The notes under the pieces were generated by a model. The model did no database searches. It was not told the DNA's origin and worked only from the letters and a program-made list of their open reading frames with translations. This document shows positions 9,288 to 21,047 of a DNA stretch of 64,000 nucleotides, piece after piece. A program made the position numbers and the translations under genes. Position 1 is the stretch's first letter. Each line of letters begins with the position of its first letter. Source of the DNA: Pomphorhynchus laevis (Eukaryota; Acanthocephala; Palaeacanthocephala; Echinorhynchida; Pomphorhynchidae); assembly GCA_012934845.2 (NCBI GenBank), contig WNNJ02000802.1:78278-142277 (forward strand), in the 5' to 3' direction.

Positions 9288-12151
9288 TCGATCTCGCTCC
9301 TAAGCATACTTTTCGTCTTAGTCTATTCAACACTCGCTCCATTCTTCATAAAGCTGATTTGAGCCTTGATACCGCTGATCAATTATCTATCGATATTCTC
9401 TGCATTACCGAATCCTGGCACTCTGACTCCGACGATCTTGTTATTCGTCGTCTATGTCGCTCTGGTTGTTCTGTAGTTTAATCAGCTCGTCAAATTGCCT
9501 CTCATACATCTACCGCTTTTAACCATGGCGATATAGATGCCATTGCTCGTCACCCAATGTCTTTACGTAAAATTAACGTTAACATCCGTTACACCTCGTT
9601 CGAATTACTCATATGCAGATTATCAACTCCTTTCCCTCTGGAACTTGTGATTGTATACCGTCCAGGTTCAGTTGCCCCCTCACGTATCTTCTTTAACGAC
9701 CTTGCAGATCTAATGTATCACTGTTCATTGTTTTATACTCCTTCTTTTGTTCTCCGTGACTTCAACATTCGTCTCGATCTCCCGACTGACTCTGACTCTA
9801 TCACTTTAACTAATCTTTTTTCTGATTTTAACTATAAATTACTTTCAACAAGCCCAACTCATATTCTCGGCGGTGCTCTCGACATCATTGCTGTCCCAAT
9901 CTGCTTCAATGACTATACTTCCTTGTCAATTACTGATCCCGGTTTGTCCGATCATTTCCTTGTCACTCTTACTCTTACTCGTCCCCATCCTCCTTCTCCG
10001 CCTCCACCAATATCCACACCAAGTCGACCCTGGAAACTTCTCGATATCCCTATTCTCTGCACAGCCTTACTCAATTCTTCACTCTTTTCACTTCCTCTTA
10101 ACTATCTCTCTCCCGATGATCTCTGCATTCTGTTTGATTCTGAACTTACGTCGATCCTCAATAACCTTCTGCCTAGTCGACTCCGACGCTCTCAGCGCTT
10201 GCGCCATGCTCCCTGGTTCGATTCTGACTGTAGTCTTTCTAAGTGTCGACTCCGTCACTCTTTTCGTGTGTATAATCGCTTTCTTAAACGTTCTCCCAAC
10301 TCACTCCCTCCAAATCTCCGTGATTCCTACTTTTCTCTACGCCGTTCACATCTTATTCTTATACGTACTAAACGTACTATCTTTTGGCGAAATCAACTCG
10401 AGTCATCTTCCAACTCTAAATCTCATTGGAAAATCTTAAACTCAATTCTTTCACGATCATCTACTTCTTGTAATATAAATCCTGATGAATTTTCTTCTTA
10501 TCTACAAACTAAGCTATCTAATTTACTTTCCCTACTACCCATAGCCCCCTTGTACCCACTCTTCTCTTTAAATACTTCCCTCCCAGAACTATTCCACCTT
10601 CTTCCCGTTTCATCTGATGAAGTTTCTTCGGTTCTGCTGTCATTACCTAATAAAACCTCTCCTTCTGACCCAATTCCAACTCACTTACTTAAAAATATCT
10701 GCTCCTCTATCTCACCCTTCCTAACCACATTGTTCAACTCGTCCATCCGTAGCCGTACATTTCCTTCCGTCTGGAAATGTGCCACTGTTCGTCCTCTCAT
10801 CAAAAAGCAATCTCTCGACTCCTCACTACCATCTTCGTACCGTCCAATCTCACTTCTCCCAACCCTCTCTAAAATCCTTGAGCGTCTCGTTCTCAAGCAA
10901 GTTAATACATATCTATTTTCCTCTAACTTGTTTCCTCCCTTCCAAGCCGCTTTTCGCTCTAATCACTCTACTAAAATTGCCTGTCTTAAAGTTTATAATG
11001 ACTTACTCATCTCGCGCGATCATAAATTATGTAGTGTCATAGTTTCTCTTGATCTATCGTCTGCTTTTGACATCGTCGATCACTCGATTCTTCTACATCG
11101 CCTTCGTCATGATTATGGCTTCTCTTTACCCACTGTATCATGGTTTTCTTCATATCTATCAAACCGTACATTTCGCGTATATTCTAACTCTTCTCTCTCC
11201 CATCCTTCATCCATTCCGTCCGGTGTTCCACAAGGCTCCGTATTAGGCCCTATGCTTTTCTCTCTTCTTCTCGGTGACTTGTCTTCGATTTCTCATAAAT
11301 TTAACTTCCATGTTATGCAATATGCTGATGACATTCTCATCTATGCTCACGCACCTGTTTATCGTATTCATGATCTTAGTGTTTCTGTTTCCAGCTGTCT
11401 TGTCTCAATTTCCAATCATCTTTCTTCCCTTCGCCTTTCTCTGAATCCTGATAAATCTAAAATTATGTGGATCCTACCTCGAAGCTTCGGCGTAGAACCT
11501 CCTTCCGTATCACTAAATTCTACAATTCTTCCTATCGTTGATAATCTCGTTTTCCTAGGCTTTCATTTCGACAACCGACTTTCACTTAAACCTTTCGTTA
11601 GTGATAAAGTACGCTCATCTATCTTGATACTCCGCAATCTCCGTCAAGTTCGTAGATTGATCGATTTCTTTTCTTGTATGACTCTCATATCTTCTCTTCT
11701 TTTCTCAAGACTTGATTACTGTCTTAGTCTATTTTCCAACTCACCTAAATCCACTCTTCTTCCTTTACAACGCATCATCAACGCTGCCGTCCGAGTTCTC
11801 CTCCGTCTTCGTCGTTTTGATCATACATCCCACTATCTTGTTTCTCTTGATTGGCCTACCATTTATTGTCGTGTTCAAATTCGTCTTCTTATCATTGCTT
11901 TTCGCCTTATAACTTCTCATACCCCTTCATTTCTCAACCTTCCTTTTCTCGACAATTCTCGTACTGTGTATTGTGCTCTGCGTTCCCGTAATTCCCTTCT
12001 TTTACATGTCCCAAACTACTCTACCTCTTTTGGCTTCCGCTCCTTCGTTGTGGCTGCTCCTCTCTTGTGGAATCAACTGCCTATTCATATCCGCCAATCA
12101 ACATCTATGCCGTACTTCAAACGCCAAATCCAATTTTATTTCAACAATTAA
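9251..12151 (+). pseudogene. Family B ORF2: endonuclease-RT with a single premature stop
   Basis: One frame from ATG 9251 to the stop at 12151, interrupted only by a TAA at 9479-9481, where family A has a Glu codon (VESAR). The endonuclease shows NTRSI, TESW, VYRPG, DFN in the context VLRDFN (the Gly before Asp replaced by Arg) and LSDHFLVT. RT shows SYRPISLLPTLSK, SLDLSSAFDIVDHS, GVPQGSVLGPM and catalytic QYADD. The C-terminal region ends PYFKRQIQFYFNN. The part downstream of the stop is 864 codons from its first ATG. Confidence 0.85.
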
Positions 12152-12193
12152 CTAATTACCTGTGACTTTTGATGTTCTTTTTTTTGTTTGTTA

Positions 12194-12232
12194 GTGGTCA
12201 TGTAAGCGTGCATTTTGCACGCATTTGCCACG
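12194..12232 (+). other. 3' terminal stem-loop of family B
   Basis: GCGTGCA-TTT-TGCACGC (12206-12222) lies inside an outer GTGG ... CCAC pairing. Compared with family A (GCGTGC-GCTG-GCACGC), the loop differs but both arms pair, which supports a real RNA structure, probably recognised by the RT. Confidence 0.8.
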
Positions 12233-12262
12233 TTAAATAAATTATTGTATTATTATTAAAAT

Positions 12263-12716
12263 CGGAGGATTACTGTATAGGTCAATAAACATATGTCAAA
12301 CCAGGAACTACTGGACGCGGTGTTCCTCAGGGATCGGTACTCAGTCCACTGCTCTTCATTATTTACATCAACGAGCTTAATACAGCTATTTCGAGTCCAT
12401 GTAGTTTATATGCCGACTACTTGAAAATTTGGCGACCAAAAATCGATAACTGAGATCCAATGATACTCCAGAGAGACATTGATAATATCAAGGTCTGGTG
12501 TAATCAACGGGGACTGGTATTAAACCCCGATAAGTCAAAACATATGCGCATCGGACATATATACATCAATTCGTCATATACCATTGACGGAAGAGAAATT
12601 GAAACAGTTTCCTAATTTCAAAACCTTGTAGTGATCGTAAATAGAAGCTTATCGACCATCCCACATACCAGTCACACAGTTGCTAAATGCCGTCAAATTT
12701 TAGGAGTTATTATTAT
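12263..12716 (+). mobile_element. LINE C, part 2: RT core
   Basis: Continues C after B: GVPQGSVLSPLLFIIYINEL, then YADY in place of YADD, KIWRP, LNPDKSKHMRIG and a degraded thumb region up to KCRQILGVI. It stops at 12716, where minus-strand LINE K begins, and resumes in the same reading frame at 19416. Confidence 0.8.
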
Positions 12717-15335
12717 AACAAACAGAAGCAAATGAGCTACAAGCTCGTGTCACTTACAAAACATGATAAAATAAAAAAACCAACAAAAAGATTCAATCAA
12801 ATAGTAGTCGCAAATTCCTTCTTTCGGCTTCGATGGCTTTCTTGATAGCATCACTAGATATACTACTAGAGATATCAAGGCACTTTAGTGCATTCCATCC
12901 GTTAATTACCCTGGTTGCAAATCGATGGTAAACAGGAATTCTTGTAGTTGGCTTTATTAGTTTCCACACATGCCCACGAGTTTCTCGTCTATCATTCACG
13001 GATAACAAGCTAGAGAGACCACCAAAGCCATCGAAAACAATTGTGACTGCGGTTGATAAATCAATGGCCGATCTGCGGTATTTCAATGTGCCGAGACGTA
13101 GAGATGTCAAACGTTCAGCATATCTCAAATTGGAGAAATTCGGACTCATTCGTGACCCTTTACGTAACAAGTTCTCAATGTCACGGGATTTCCTTAAAGT
13201 CTGTGGATAAGTTACAGGTAAACCGTATTCAAGGATGGGAAGAATATAAGAGCAAAATAGTCGCTTGAACATTGATGGACTTATCCGATCAAAAGACTTG
13301 AAAAACATCCATAAAACACGATAGCCTCGATTACAAATATATCTAGTGTGGACATTAGTTTTTAAGCTACTGGTCATCATCACACCAAGATCTTTGAATT
13401 CACCCACTCGGCCTATCTGAATCGAACCTATCTGATACGATGAGTTTAGTGAAGAACCAATGGACATATGCGCACATTTAGAGGGGTTAACCCTCAAACC
13501 ATTTTCCGCTGACCATTTTTCTAGACATGTCAGATCATCTTGAAGGATCTTAATGTCCCTTCCGTCTCTAATAGGCCGCCATATCTTAACATCGTCAGCA
13601 TACATTACGACATCAGAACGAATTACAGATGGGAGATCATTGATATAGACAATAAAAAGAAGTGGGGAGATAACAGCACCCTGTGGAACGCCAGAATGAA
13701 TAACGAATGAGTGGACATATCTGCACCTACACGTACTTTAAAAGAGCGTGAACTCAAGTAATTTGCAATCCACGCGACATACATAGAACAAAAACTAAGT
13801 GACCTCAATTTGTGAATGAGTCGATCATGCGGGACTGAATCAAAAGCATGAGAGAAATCTACAAAAAGTACATCAGATTGAACTCGTTTATCTAATGAAG
13901 ACTGCCATGCGTTGGAAGAAACCAAAAGATTACTTATTGTTGATCTATTTGGTCTGAAACCGTGTTGTGAGTCAGTGAGTTTACCGTTGCTTTCCAAATC
14001 AGAGGATATGTTTTTGACTATTAGCTTTTCAAGCAACTTACAAATAATACATGTCAAGGCTACTGGGCGATAGTTCTTACACATTTGTCGATCTCCCATT
14101 TTATACACTGGAACTACAATGGACTCCTTCCAACGCGAAGGAATTCGAGATTGGAGAATAGAAAACTTAAACATACAAAAAACATATAAATATATTTGAG
14201 AAGCAACTTTATTTAAAAGAATTGAGGGAAGTCCGTCCGGACCGGCAGCGATGTTCGGTTTTAATTTACAGAGAAGCTTTAAAACATCTTCAGCACAAAA
14301 CGACAGATTAGATCGGTCGAATGCATCTGAACCCTTTTCTGATTCAGAACTACACAATGTCCGCGAAGAGCAAAACATCGATGAGAACTCCTGGGCAAAT
14401 AAGTTTGCCATGACACTTTTACACGTGACCTCGCCTTGAGAATCATCCCTCAACGATACTAGTGGAATATTCGAGCCCCTGATTTTGCGAATGTAAGAGA
14501 ATAGAGCCTTGCCATCCATAGAACTCAGCTTCTCCTCAAACTGACGACGCTTCATTCTCTTGAGAGCGGTAAATCTATTCCTAATTTGTTTGAAAGACTC
14601 ATAAGATTGTTGTCCACAACGAAATGAAATCCACGCATGTTTACGTGCGCGTGAGTGATACCGGAGAAGCCCATCAAACCAAGGACAAACTTCCCTGTGT
14701 TTTAAACTTGGGAGAATGCAATATCAGTAAGTTATAGAGTGTGCTCTCAAAAACATACCAAGCCTCGTCTATTCCGCATTTATACGGATCCGGCCATCTA
14801 ACCAGATTCAATTTGTAGGTAATTGCGTCGAAATCAGCCTTCCGTAAGTTCAGAGGCTTACCCTGCATGGGACTGACCGACGTTACATTGCTTGCGCATT
14901 TAAATGAAAAGGACAGTACGCAATGATCGCTAATCCCCAGTCCAGAAAGATAATCTATGTGAGTAATATCAGACTTAAACGAAGACAAGACCACGTCTAG
15001 CTGGGCAGACGACTGGCTAGTGAAACGGGTTGCCTCATGTGCATGCTGATGCAGATCACACAATAAAACCGAGTCTGATGCAATGCGACTAGGAAATGAA
15101 AACGAGTCCCAAATTGAGGGAATATTCAGATCTCCTAAGATTAGGCATTTTTTCTGTTGACCACAGAGCTCAATAAGTTCTATTAAATAATCGCTACTTG
15201 CCAAAGGAGGACGATAGAACACTAGCACATACATAGAATTGAGCTAATCAAGGCACAATTTGAGGTATAAAGCCTCAATCCCATTGGCATCACTAATCGT
15301 CTGCAAACACACTACATCAATACCTAAACTACATC
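12717..15335 (-). mobile_element. CR1-like LINE K, 3' part, inserted in LINE C
   Basis: Minus-strand element. Its 3' end abuts C at 12717 with a GAGC-GCTC hairpin (12734-12746). It runs upstream to 15335 within the endonuclease, where A2 interrupts it, and resumes at 19292-19415. K is flanked by ATTATTAT (12709-12716 and 19416-19423). Joining C across one copy restores the reading LGVI-IRRTIGHLDA without loss or gain, so the insertion is exact. Confidence 0.8.
12793..15335 (-). pseudogene. LINE K ORF2 (endonuclease C-terminus, RT, C-terminal domain)
   Basis: Three frame segments: 15335-14674 (VFYRPP, LGDLN, GISDHCVLSF), 14555-13623 (RT with NIAAGPDGLPS, CKLLEKLIVK, QHGFRPNRSTISNLL, FVDFSHAFDSVPH) and 13605-12793 (MYADDVKIWRP, VNPSKCAHM, then the C-terminal domain ending NLRLLFD). 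A one-base shift just before the GVPQG motif separates the last two. The endonuclease Phe of GDFN is Leu, as in LINE E. The YADD is intact. It is a relatively young but dead copy. Confidence 0.8.
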
Positions 15336-15420
15336 AATACCATCGACGACAACCATCGACGACAACCATCGACGACAACCATCGGTTGAAAAATTGATTA
15401 AAATACATTCTTACAAGTTT

Positions 15421-16446
15421 ATGGAAGGACGTAAGAAAACAACTAAGACCGACACCAACTATGGACAACTGCAAGTACAGTGCTCGATACACGACTGCAG
15501 CGTCTGGACAACAATCACCTGCGACAAGAATAAGGCTAAAGAAGACTTCGTATGTGGTTTTTGTGCCAACAAACTAATATGTAACCTTTCCAATAAGCAC
15601 ATATCAACATCCAACACGTCAACTCAAACTACCCTCGTCGTTTCTAATGTCCTTTCTCCACCCACCGACCCTACCACCATATACACTTCCCATTCCATGT
15701 CATCTTTACTTCCCGACACCCCACGTCCCGTCCTTCCCGTCTCGTTTCTCAATAACTTGCATCCATCAATCAAAATCACCTCCACCAACCTCCACTATCC
15801 TTCCACTCATAACCTTTCCTCACATCGCTTGCCACCCTCTTTATTATCATTATCCTCTATGTCTCCCGTCGTCAAACCAAATCCCTCCAAATCATCAACT
15901 GAAAGCTCTTCTATCGTGATCTCACCTACTCACGTCAGTCGTCCTCCTTTACGGAAGCGCTTTGCTTCTCGCGATCGTTGCGTCATTGTTACTAACATCA
16001 CGCCTTCTAACTCCTTATCTCCACAAGCACGTCTGGACCACGGTGTTTCCGCCTTCAGATCCATCTTCTCGTCTATTGTCCCTGCGGATAAACCATCCTT
16101 TTTCAAGGACATTTCTCCTGTCGCATTCATCCGTCTAAACAAATCTTCTCAATCTAATCCTTCCCAGCCCCCTCTCCTAAAAATTGTTTTCAAGCATCGC
16201 TCTCACGCGTCTTCTGTCCTCTCTCAACGATTCAAACTCATGTCATCTTCAACCACTCGAATTTTCCCCGATCGCGCCCCTTCTGAAATCGCTCAAATCT
16301 CTTCAGCCCGCATCGAAAAACGCCGTCGCGAGGAAAACGGCGAAACATCACTCTCCATCCGAAACATAGACAGAAATTTTCAAGTTGTCCACACCCGTCC
16401 AAAAATTCGATGGCGCTCCATCTCTCCTATGTGTCTTCTCCATTAG
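15421..16446 (+). CDS. Family A ORF1 (copy A2), intact
   Basis: 342 codons starting MEGRKKTTKTD, the start equivalent to that of A1; the frame is open back to an earlier ATG at 15394. Finger: QCSIHDCSVW ... FVCGFCANK. The S/T/P-rich linker and C-terminal RRM-like region match A1 almost residue for residue, with a few differences such as LDHG for LDHD and NIDR for NIDG. It overlaps ORF2 by 37 bp in the -1 frame. Role: presumed RNA-binding RNP protein. Confidence 0.85.
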   Translation: MEGRKKTTKTDTNYGQLQVQCSIHDCSVWTTITCDKNKAKEDFVCGFCANKLICNLSNKHISTSNTSTQTTLVVSNVLSPPTDPTTIYTSHSMSSLLPDTPRPVLPVSFLNNLHPSIKITSTNLHYPSTHNLSSHRLPPSLLSLSSMSPVVKPNPSKSSTESSSIVISPTHVSRPPLRKRFASRDRCVIVTNITPSNSLSPQARLDHGVSAFRSIFSSIVPADKPSFFKDISPVAFIRLNKSSQSNPSQPPLLKIVFKHRSHASSVLSQRFKLMSSSTTRIFPDRAPSEIAQISSARIEKRRREENGETSLSIRNIDRNFQVVHTRPKIRWRSISPMCLLH

Positions 16447-19211
16447 ACTCTTTCGCCACAACACACGGTTTCCGCCTCGGTCTCCTCAACACTAGATATA
16501 TTCTCAATAAATCCGATCTTATCCTCAACCTATTCACCAAGCAATCCATCGATTTCTTCTGCCTCACCGAATCCTGGCACTCAGATTCTGACGACATCTC
16601 CATTCGCCGTCTGCTCTCTGCCGGTTGCTCCCTAGTCGAATCCGCCCGGCCCCTCAGCTCATGCCCTTCTAAATCCTCTAATCATGGCGGCATCGTCGCA
16701 TTCGCGCGTCACCCCGCGTCTCTTCGCAAAATCAATCCCCCTTTCAGTCCTTGCACTTTTGAATTGCTCACTTGTCGTTATTCTAACCCGATCACTCTAG
16801 ATCTCGCAATTGTATACCGTCCTAGTTCATCAGCTCCTACAGCCTTATTTTTTAACGAACTCGCTGACCTCCTTTCTCATTGTTCATTGTCCTCAATCCC
16901 TTCACTCGTTCTAGGCGACTTCAATATCCGCCTAGACCGCCCCTCTTCAACGGATTCCATCCGGTTCATCAACATTCTATCCAACTACAATTACAAACTA
17001 ATCTCCACTGCCCCTACACATATACTTGGTGGGGCACTCGACATCATCGCTGTCCCCGATCATTTTGCTGCCTACACCTCACTGTCCATCTCTGATCCTG
17101 GTCTATCTGATCACTTTTTTATCACCCTTAATCTCACTCACAACCACATCCCTCCTCATACACCTGCAATCCTACGTCGCCCTTGGAGAAATCTTGACCT
17201 CTCCCTTCTCCGCTCTGCCTTACTCAAATCGTCTCTATCATTACCCACAATAACATATTCATCTCCTCACGATCTCGCCTTTCTTTTCGACTCTGAACTC
17301 ACATTCATTCTCGATATTCTCTTGCCCTTCAAGTCTTACCCACACCGTCGCTTGCACCGTGCCCCATGGTTTGACATCCAATGTCTACTCTCAAAGCGTC
17401 GACTCCGCCATGCTTTTCGAGTCTATCACTGCTCTCTCAGACGTGATTACCGCTCGATCACTCCGTATTTCCGTGATTCCTATCTTGCTCTTCGCCGGTC
17501 TCATCTCAACCTACTACGTACCAAATGCAACTCCTTCTGGCAGCATAAAATCATCACTTCATTCAACTCTAAGACTCTCTGGCATACTTTTAACTCAATC
17601 CTTGCGCGTTCCTCTTCGCCGTGCAACATCAATGCCAATGATTATTCGTCATTTCTCCAGACTAAAGGATCCACGTTGCTCTCTCACACCCCAGTATTCA
17701 TCCTATCCCACTCTGCCCAGTCTACTCTCATCCTTCCGGAACTCTTTCATCTTCTCCCTATCTCACCTACAGAAGTATCATCTGTCCTCATGTCCTTGCC
17801 CAACAAAATCTCACCTGATGATCCCCTGCCTACTCACATATTAAAATCTATATGCTCATCGATATCCCCATTTCTCACAACCTTGTTTAACTCGTCCATC
17901 CGCAGTCGTATCTTCCCTTCATACTGGAAATCCGCAATCGTTCGTCCCCTCCTTAAGAAACAATCGCTCGACCCCTCCCTTCCTTCTAGCTATCGCCCCA
18001 TTTCACTACTCCCTACTCTTTCTAAGCTCTTAGAACGCCTCATCTTAATACAAATCAACGCTTATCTCTCCTCATCCAATATGTACCCTCCTTTCCAATC
18101 CGCTTTCCGCTCTAATCACTCGACAGAAATCGCATGCATAAAAGTGTACAACGACTTACTCATTTCTCGAGACAAGGCTCTATATAGTGTTCTCATCTCC
18201 CTCGACCTCTCCTCCGCATTCGACATTGTCGACCACTCCTTCCTCCTTTCTCGCCTTCGTTATGGTTACGGCTTTTCTTCCTTCTCTGTAGCATGGTTCG
18301 CCTCATATCTATCCGACCGTTCCTGTCGCGTCTGTTCTAATTCATCATCCTCCCCTCCCATCCCTATTTTTGTGGGGTCCCACAAGGTTCAGTCCTAGGT
18401 CCCCTGCTTTTCTCTCTTCTGCTTGGCGATCTCTCTCCGTTTTTCAAACCTTACTCCTTTAACGTCATGCAATACGCCGCTGACATTCTAATCTATGATC
18501 ATGCACCCGCACATCGCATACACGATATCGGCATTTCTGCCTCCAACTGTCTTTCTACTATCTACAAACGTCTCTCCAATCTCCATCTCGTTCTAAACCC
18601 CGTAAAGTCCAAAATAATGAGGATCCTCCTCCGTAAACCAAACATATCTTCTCCCACTGTATCTTTTGCCTTATCGATCATCCCCATAGTCACCGTGACA
18701 TCCGCCTTTTCCGCCGCGTTATCGACTTCCATTATTGTATGTCTCTTCTTTCATCGCTTCTTTTCCCTAAAATCGATTACTGCCTTAGCCTTTTCGCCAA
18801 TTCTCCAAAATCCATCATCATACCCCTACAACGAATAATCAACATCGCCGTTCGAGTGCTCTTTCGTCTCCGTCGCTTCGACTACACATCCACATATTTT
18901 GCCCAACTCTCCTGGCCCACCATCCACATCCGCATCAAACTCCGCCTTCTTCTCGTAACTTTTCGTCTCATCGCTGTCGGCTCCCCATCGTTCATCAACC
19001 TTCCTTTCTTAGACGACACTCGCCCTACCTCGCTATCGCTACGTTCCCGTCATACTTTCTTACTCCACTTTCCCAATTACTCCAACAAATATTGTCTCCG
19101 ATAATAAGTCGCCGCCTCACTCGCCTGGAATCAACTCCCTCTCGACGTCTCCGCGCCTCCTCCTTTATCACATTCAAACACCTCCTCCGTTCACACCTTC
19201 TCGACACCTGA
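16410..19211 (+). pseudogene. Family A ORF2 (copy A2), frameshifted
   Basis: Open 16410-18398 (662 codons) with endonuclease NTRY, TESW, VYRPS, LGDFN, LSDHF and RT SYRPISLLPTLSKLLERL and SLDLSSAFDIVDHS. At 18366-18370 the T run before GVPQGS is five instead of six, which shifts the frame and ends the protein at HKVQS. Downstream the RT resumes in another frame with YAAD in place of YADD, and a segment equivalent to the YADD-distal region (near 18690) is deleted. It is dead. Confidence 0.85.
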
Positions 19212-19228
19212 TTTACAGTTTAGTTTTG

Positions 19229-19280
19229 TTATGGTCATGTAAGCGTGCGCTGGCACGCATTTGCCACGTTAAAATAAATC
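19229..19280 (+). other. 3' terminal stem-loop of family A (A2)
   Basis: GCGTGC-GCTG-GCACGC at 19243-19258 followed by ATTTGCCACGTTAAAATAAA. The same element occurs at 21000-21015 (A4), 29889-29904 (A5, one arm base changed) and 47062-47077 on the minus strand (A3). Confidence 0.85.
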
Positions 19281-19291
19281 TTTTTTTTAAA

Positions 19292-19415
19292 CTACAATAT
19301 AGCAATACTTTCCTCCCCCTTCGACCAGATCGATCAAAACAAAAAAAAAGATTTATTACTCGCAATATTTTTTGGAATTGTTCAACATCATGGTCCACTC
19401 GAGCTTGAGTGGACC
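19292..19415 (-). mobile_element. LINE K, 5' remainder beyond A2
   Basis: The minus strand reads MDHDVEQFQKIL, matching the ORF1 C-terminal domain (LINE D has MDHDVSILRKVL), then after a short junction RSGRRGRKVLLYCS, matching the endonuclease GRGGGVILYVS region. A deletion between ORF1 and endonuclease is implied. A perfect 10-bp inverted repeat TGGTCCACTC/GAGTGGACCA lies at its 5' tip (19391-19416). Confidence 0.6.
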
Positions 19416-20010
19416 ATTATTATTAGGAGGACCATTGGCCATCTTGACGCATCCAGTTTTAAATTAATTTACAATGCCTATGTCTTATCTTTAATGCGAT
19501 ACGCTTCACCTGCCTGCCACCCTCAAACTACGACAGAGATGAACCTGTACGAATCCATATTACGCAAGGCCACACATCTTGTACCCACCCAACGCAAGCT
19601 CTCATTCATTTTTCGACTCCACGCATTTGGTGTGACCACAGTGAAGAAATCTTTAAAGTCCTATGATTTAAGGTTTGTGTTGACAACACTTAATGTTTTA
19701 AAGGGGCAGAGGGAACATGTTTGTCGTAAACTGTTCGAACTTTGAAATTCCAACAGATTGAGGGGACATCACCTCACGTTAAAGACCCACATTCGTCCAC
19801 GAAGAAGATTTAACACAATTGTCAACCGAACGTGGAAAAGCTGAAATAAGCTACCAAGTTACGTGGTTTCGGCCTCCAGTATTTTGTCCTTCAAGAGAAG
19901 TCTGAAGAATGTACTAACTTAGAACAATCAGATTTTTATTGATATTTGTTTTTGTCTACCCTGTGCCCAGCCTGTACGAGCTCTACGTTCTTTTGCTGCT
20001 GTATTTAATA
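19416..20010 (+). mobile_element. LINE C, part 3: ORF2 C-terminus and 3' end
   Basis: Continues C exactly after K: IRRTIGHLDA, then SLMRYASPACHPQTT (LINE F has LYASPACYPETT), RKATHLVPT and the degraded C-terminal region. The 3' terminal region near 19970-19995 contains CCAGCCTGTACGAGCTC, the usual short hairpin of these LINEs. Confidence 0.75.
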
Positions 20011-20262
20011 ATATGCTATCTGGCACCGCAGAGACAAAGGGTACTGTACCTGCTCAATATTTGATTGCGAGGATGGATATACTACAAAACTTAGCAAGAT
20101 CTCCCACAATAGCCTCTTTGTTAACTACATCATCGGATTTCAAACGAACACAATTAATTGTGGAAGGTCGGGTACGACTATGTCTAGCATATGCCAAAAA
20201 AACGTTTAGGAATCCTGTTAATGTCAGAAACAATATACTTTTCAAATGCATTTCTTTTTAGC
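20011..20262. other. Unassigned segment with an 82-codon ORF
   Basis: Lies between the 3' end of C and the 3' limit of recognisable J. An ORF on + (20013-20261; includes ARMDILQNLARSPTIASLL) and one on - (20054-20251) overlap. I recognise neither and do not call a gene. It could be LINE C 3' UTR or a scrap of another repeat. Confidence 0.3.
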
Positions 20263-20872
20263 GTTTTAGTTGGTTATAGAGATTGTGAAGAGTTTTATAT
20301 TCTTGGATCATGTGTATTGATTAATACTCATGTCGAAAATGATAGGAAAGATGTCGCACACATGGGAACAATTTCGTAAAGCGACGGGACATGCTTTCCA
20401 AATCGTCAATTTCTTTACGCGTACAAGGAAAAACCGTCGGAGAAACGTATTCAATCACCGTTCTCACCAGCGCATTGTACAAATACACAGTGCATAACTG
20501 AGTTAACTTCGTAAAACAGTTCTTTATAATATAACACACTTTCCGAGATTTATTACAAATTATATCGATGTTCGCGCGTGTCTTTAAATTCGTATGCACC
20601 ATTATATCAAGATCCTTAGTGGTAACAGTATTCGTAATGATTTCGTCACCAAGATAGTATTTATGGCACACGTTGATACAACCAAATCTCATATGAGCAC
20701 ATTTTTTATATTTAAACTAATTCATGTTGTTATGGACCAACGATGAGCAATATTCAACATGCCCTGAAAACTTCACCATCTTCGAGATCCTTATTCACCT
20801 TCCACATTTTTATGTCATGGGTAAATGCAAGAATCTTGCAAAAATTTTAGCGAATTTAATAGCTGATTGGCC

Positions 20873-20899
20873 AAGATATTAATCTTTGATTAATATCTT
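20873..20899. repeat. Perfect 12-bp inverted repeat, 3-nt loop
   Basis: AAGATATTAATC-TTT-GATTAATATCTT, about 20 bp left of the A4 insertion point. It may be a local foldback formed during insertion. Confidence 0.8.
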
Positions 20900-20918
20900 T
20901 GATAATAAAGATATTATT

Positions 20919-21047
20919 CCTTTATCACATTCAAACACCTCCTTTGTTTAAGCCTTCTCGATACATGATTTACATTTTTGTTTTGTTGTGGTCATGTAAG
21001 CGTGCGCTGGCACGCATTTGCCACGTTAAAAATAAATCTTTTTTTTA
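20919..21047 (+). mobile_element. Family A LINE 3' stub, copy A4
   Basis: Only the last 130 bp of family A: CTTTATCACATTCAAACACC, the ORF2 end, the 3' stem-loop and the AAAAATAAATC-T tail. An extreme 5' truncation, sitting inside LINE J, whose RT sequence lies on both sides. Confidence 0.85.

Larger units (their letters stand above)
7596..12262 (+). mobile_element. CR1/L2-like LINE family B, near full length, inserted in LINE C
   Basis: A relative of family A with the same organisation: 5' UTR with ACGACAACC-type repeats, ORF1, ORF2 overlapping by 37 bp, and the same 3' stem-loop in a covarying form. A candidate 6-bp target duplication AAATCG flanks it (7587-7592 and about 12262). C resumes in RT immediately after the B tail ATTGTATTATTATTA. 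Damage is modest: two frameshifts in ORF1 and one stop in ORF2. Confidence 0.85.
15336..19291 (+). mobile_element. LINE family A, copy A2, inserted in LINE K
   Basis: Has only about three 13-bp units (15338-15385) before the leader of ORF1, then ORF1, ORF2 and the 3' stem-loop with tail AAAATAAATC plus a T run ending near 19288. Flanks share AAACTACA (about 15325 and 19290), a candidate 8-bp target duplication. On the minus strand K reads RSGRRG ... LLYCS on the right of A2 and GIDVVCLQ on its left, which shows that A2 split the K endonuclease. Confidence 0.85.

Noticed and set aside
5850-20700. Fragment L (5850-6195) and LINE J (20263 onward) as two halves of one element split by C
   Set aside because: Both cover the same short stretch of the ORF2 C-terminal region, and the 250 bp at 20011-20262 match neither; a simple split with a short target duplication does not fit.
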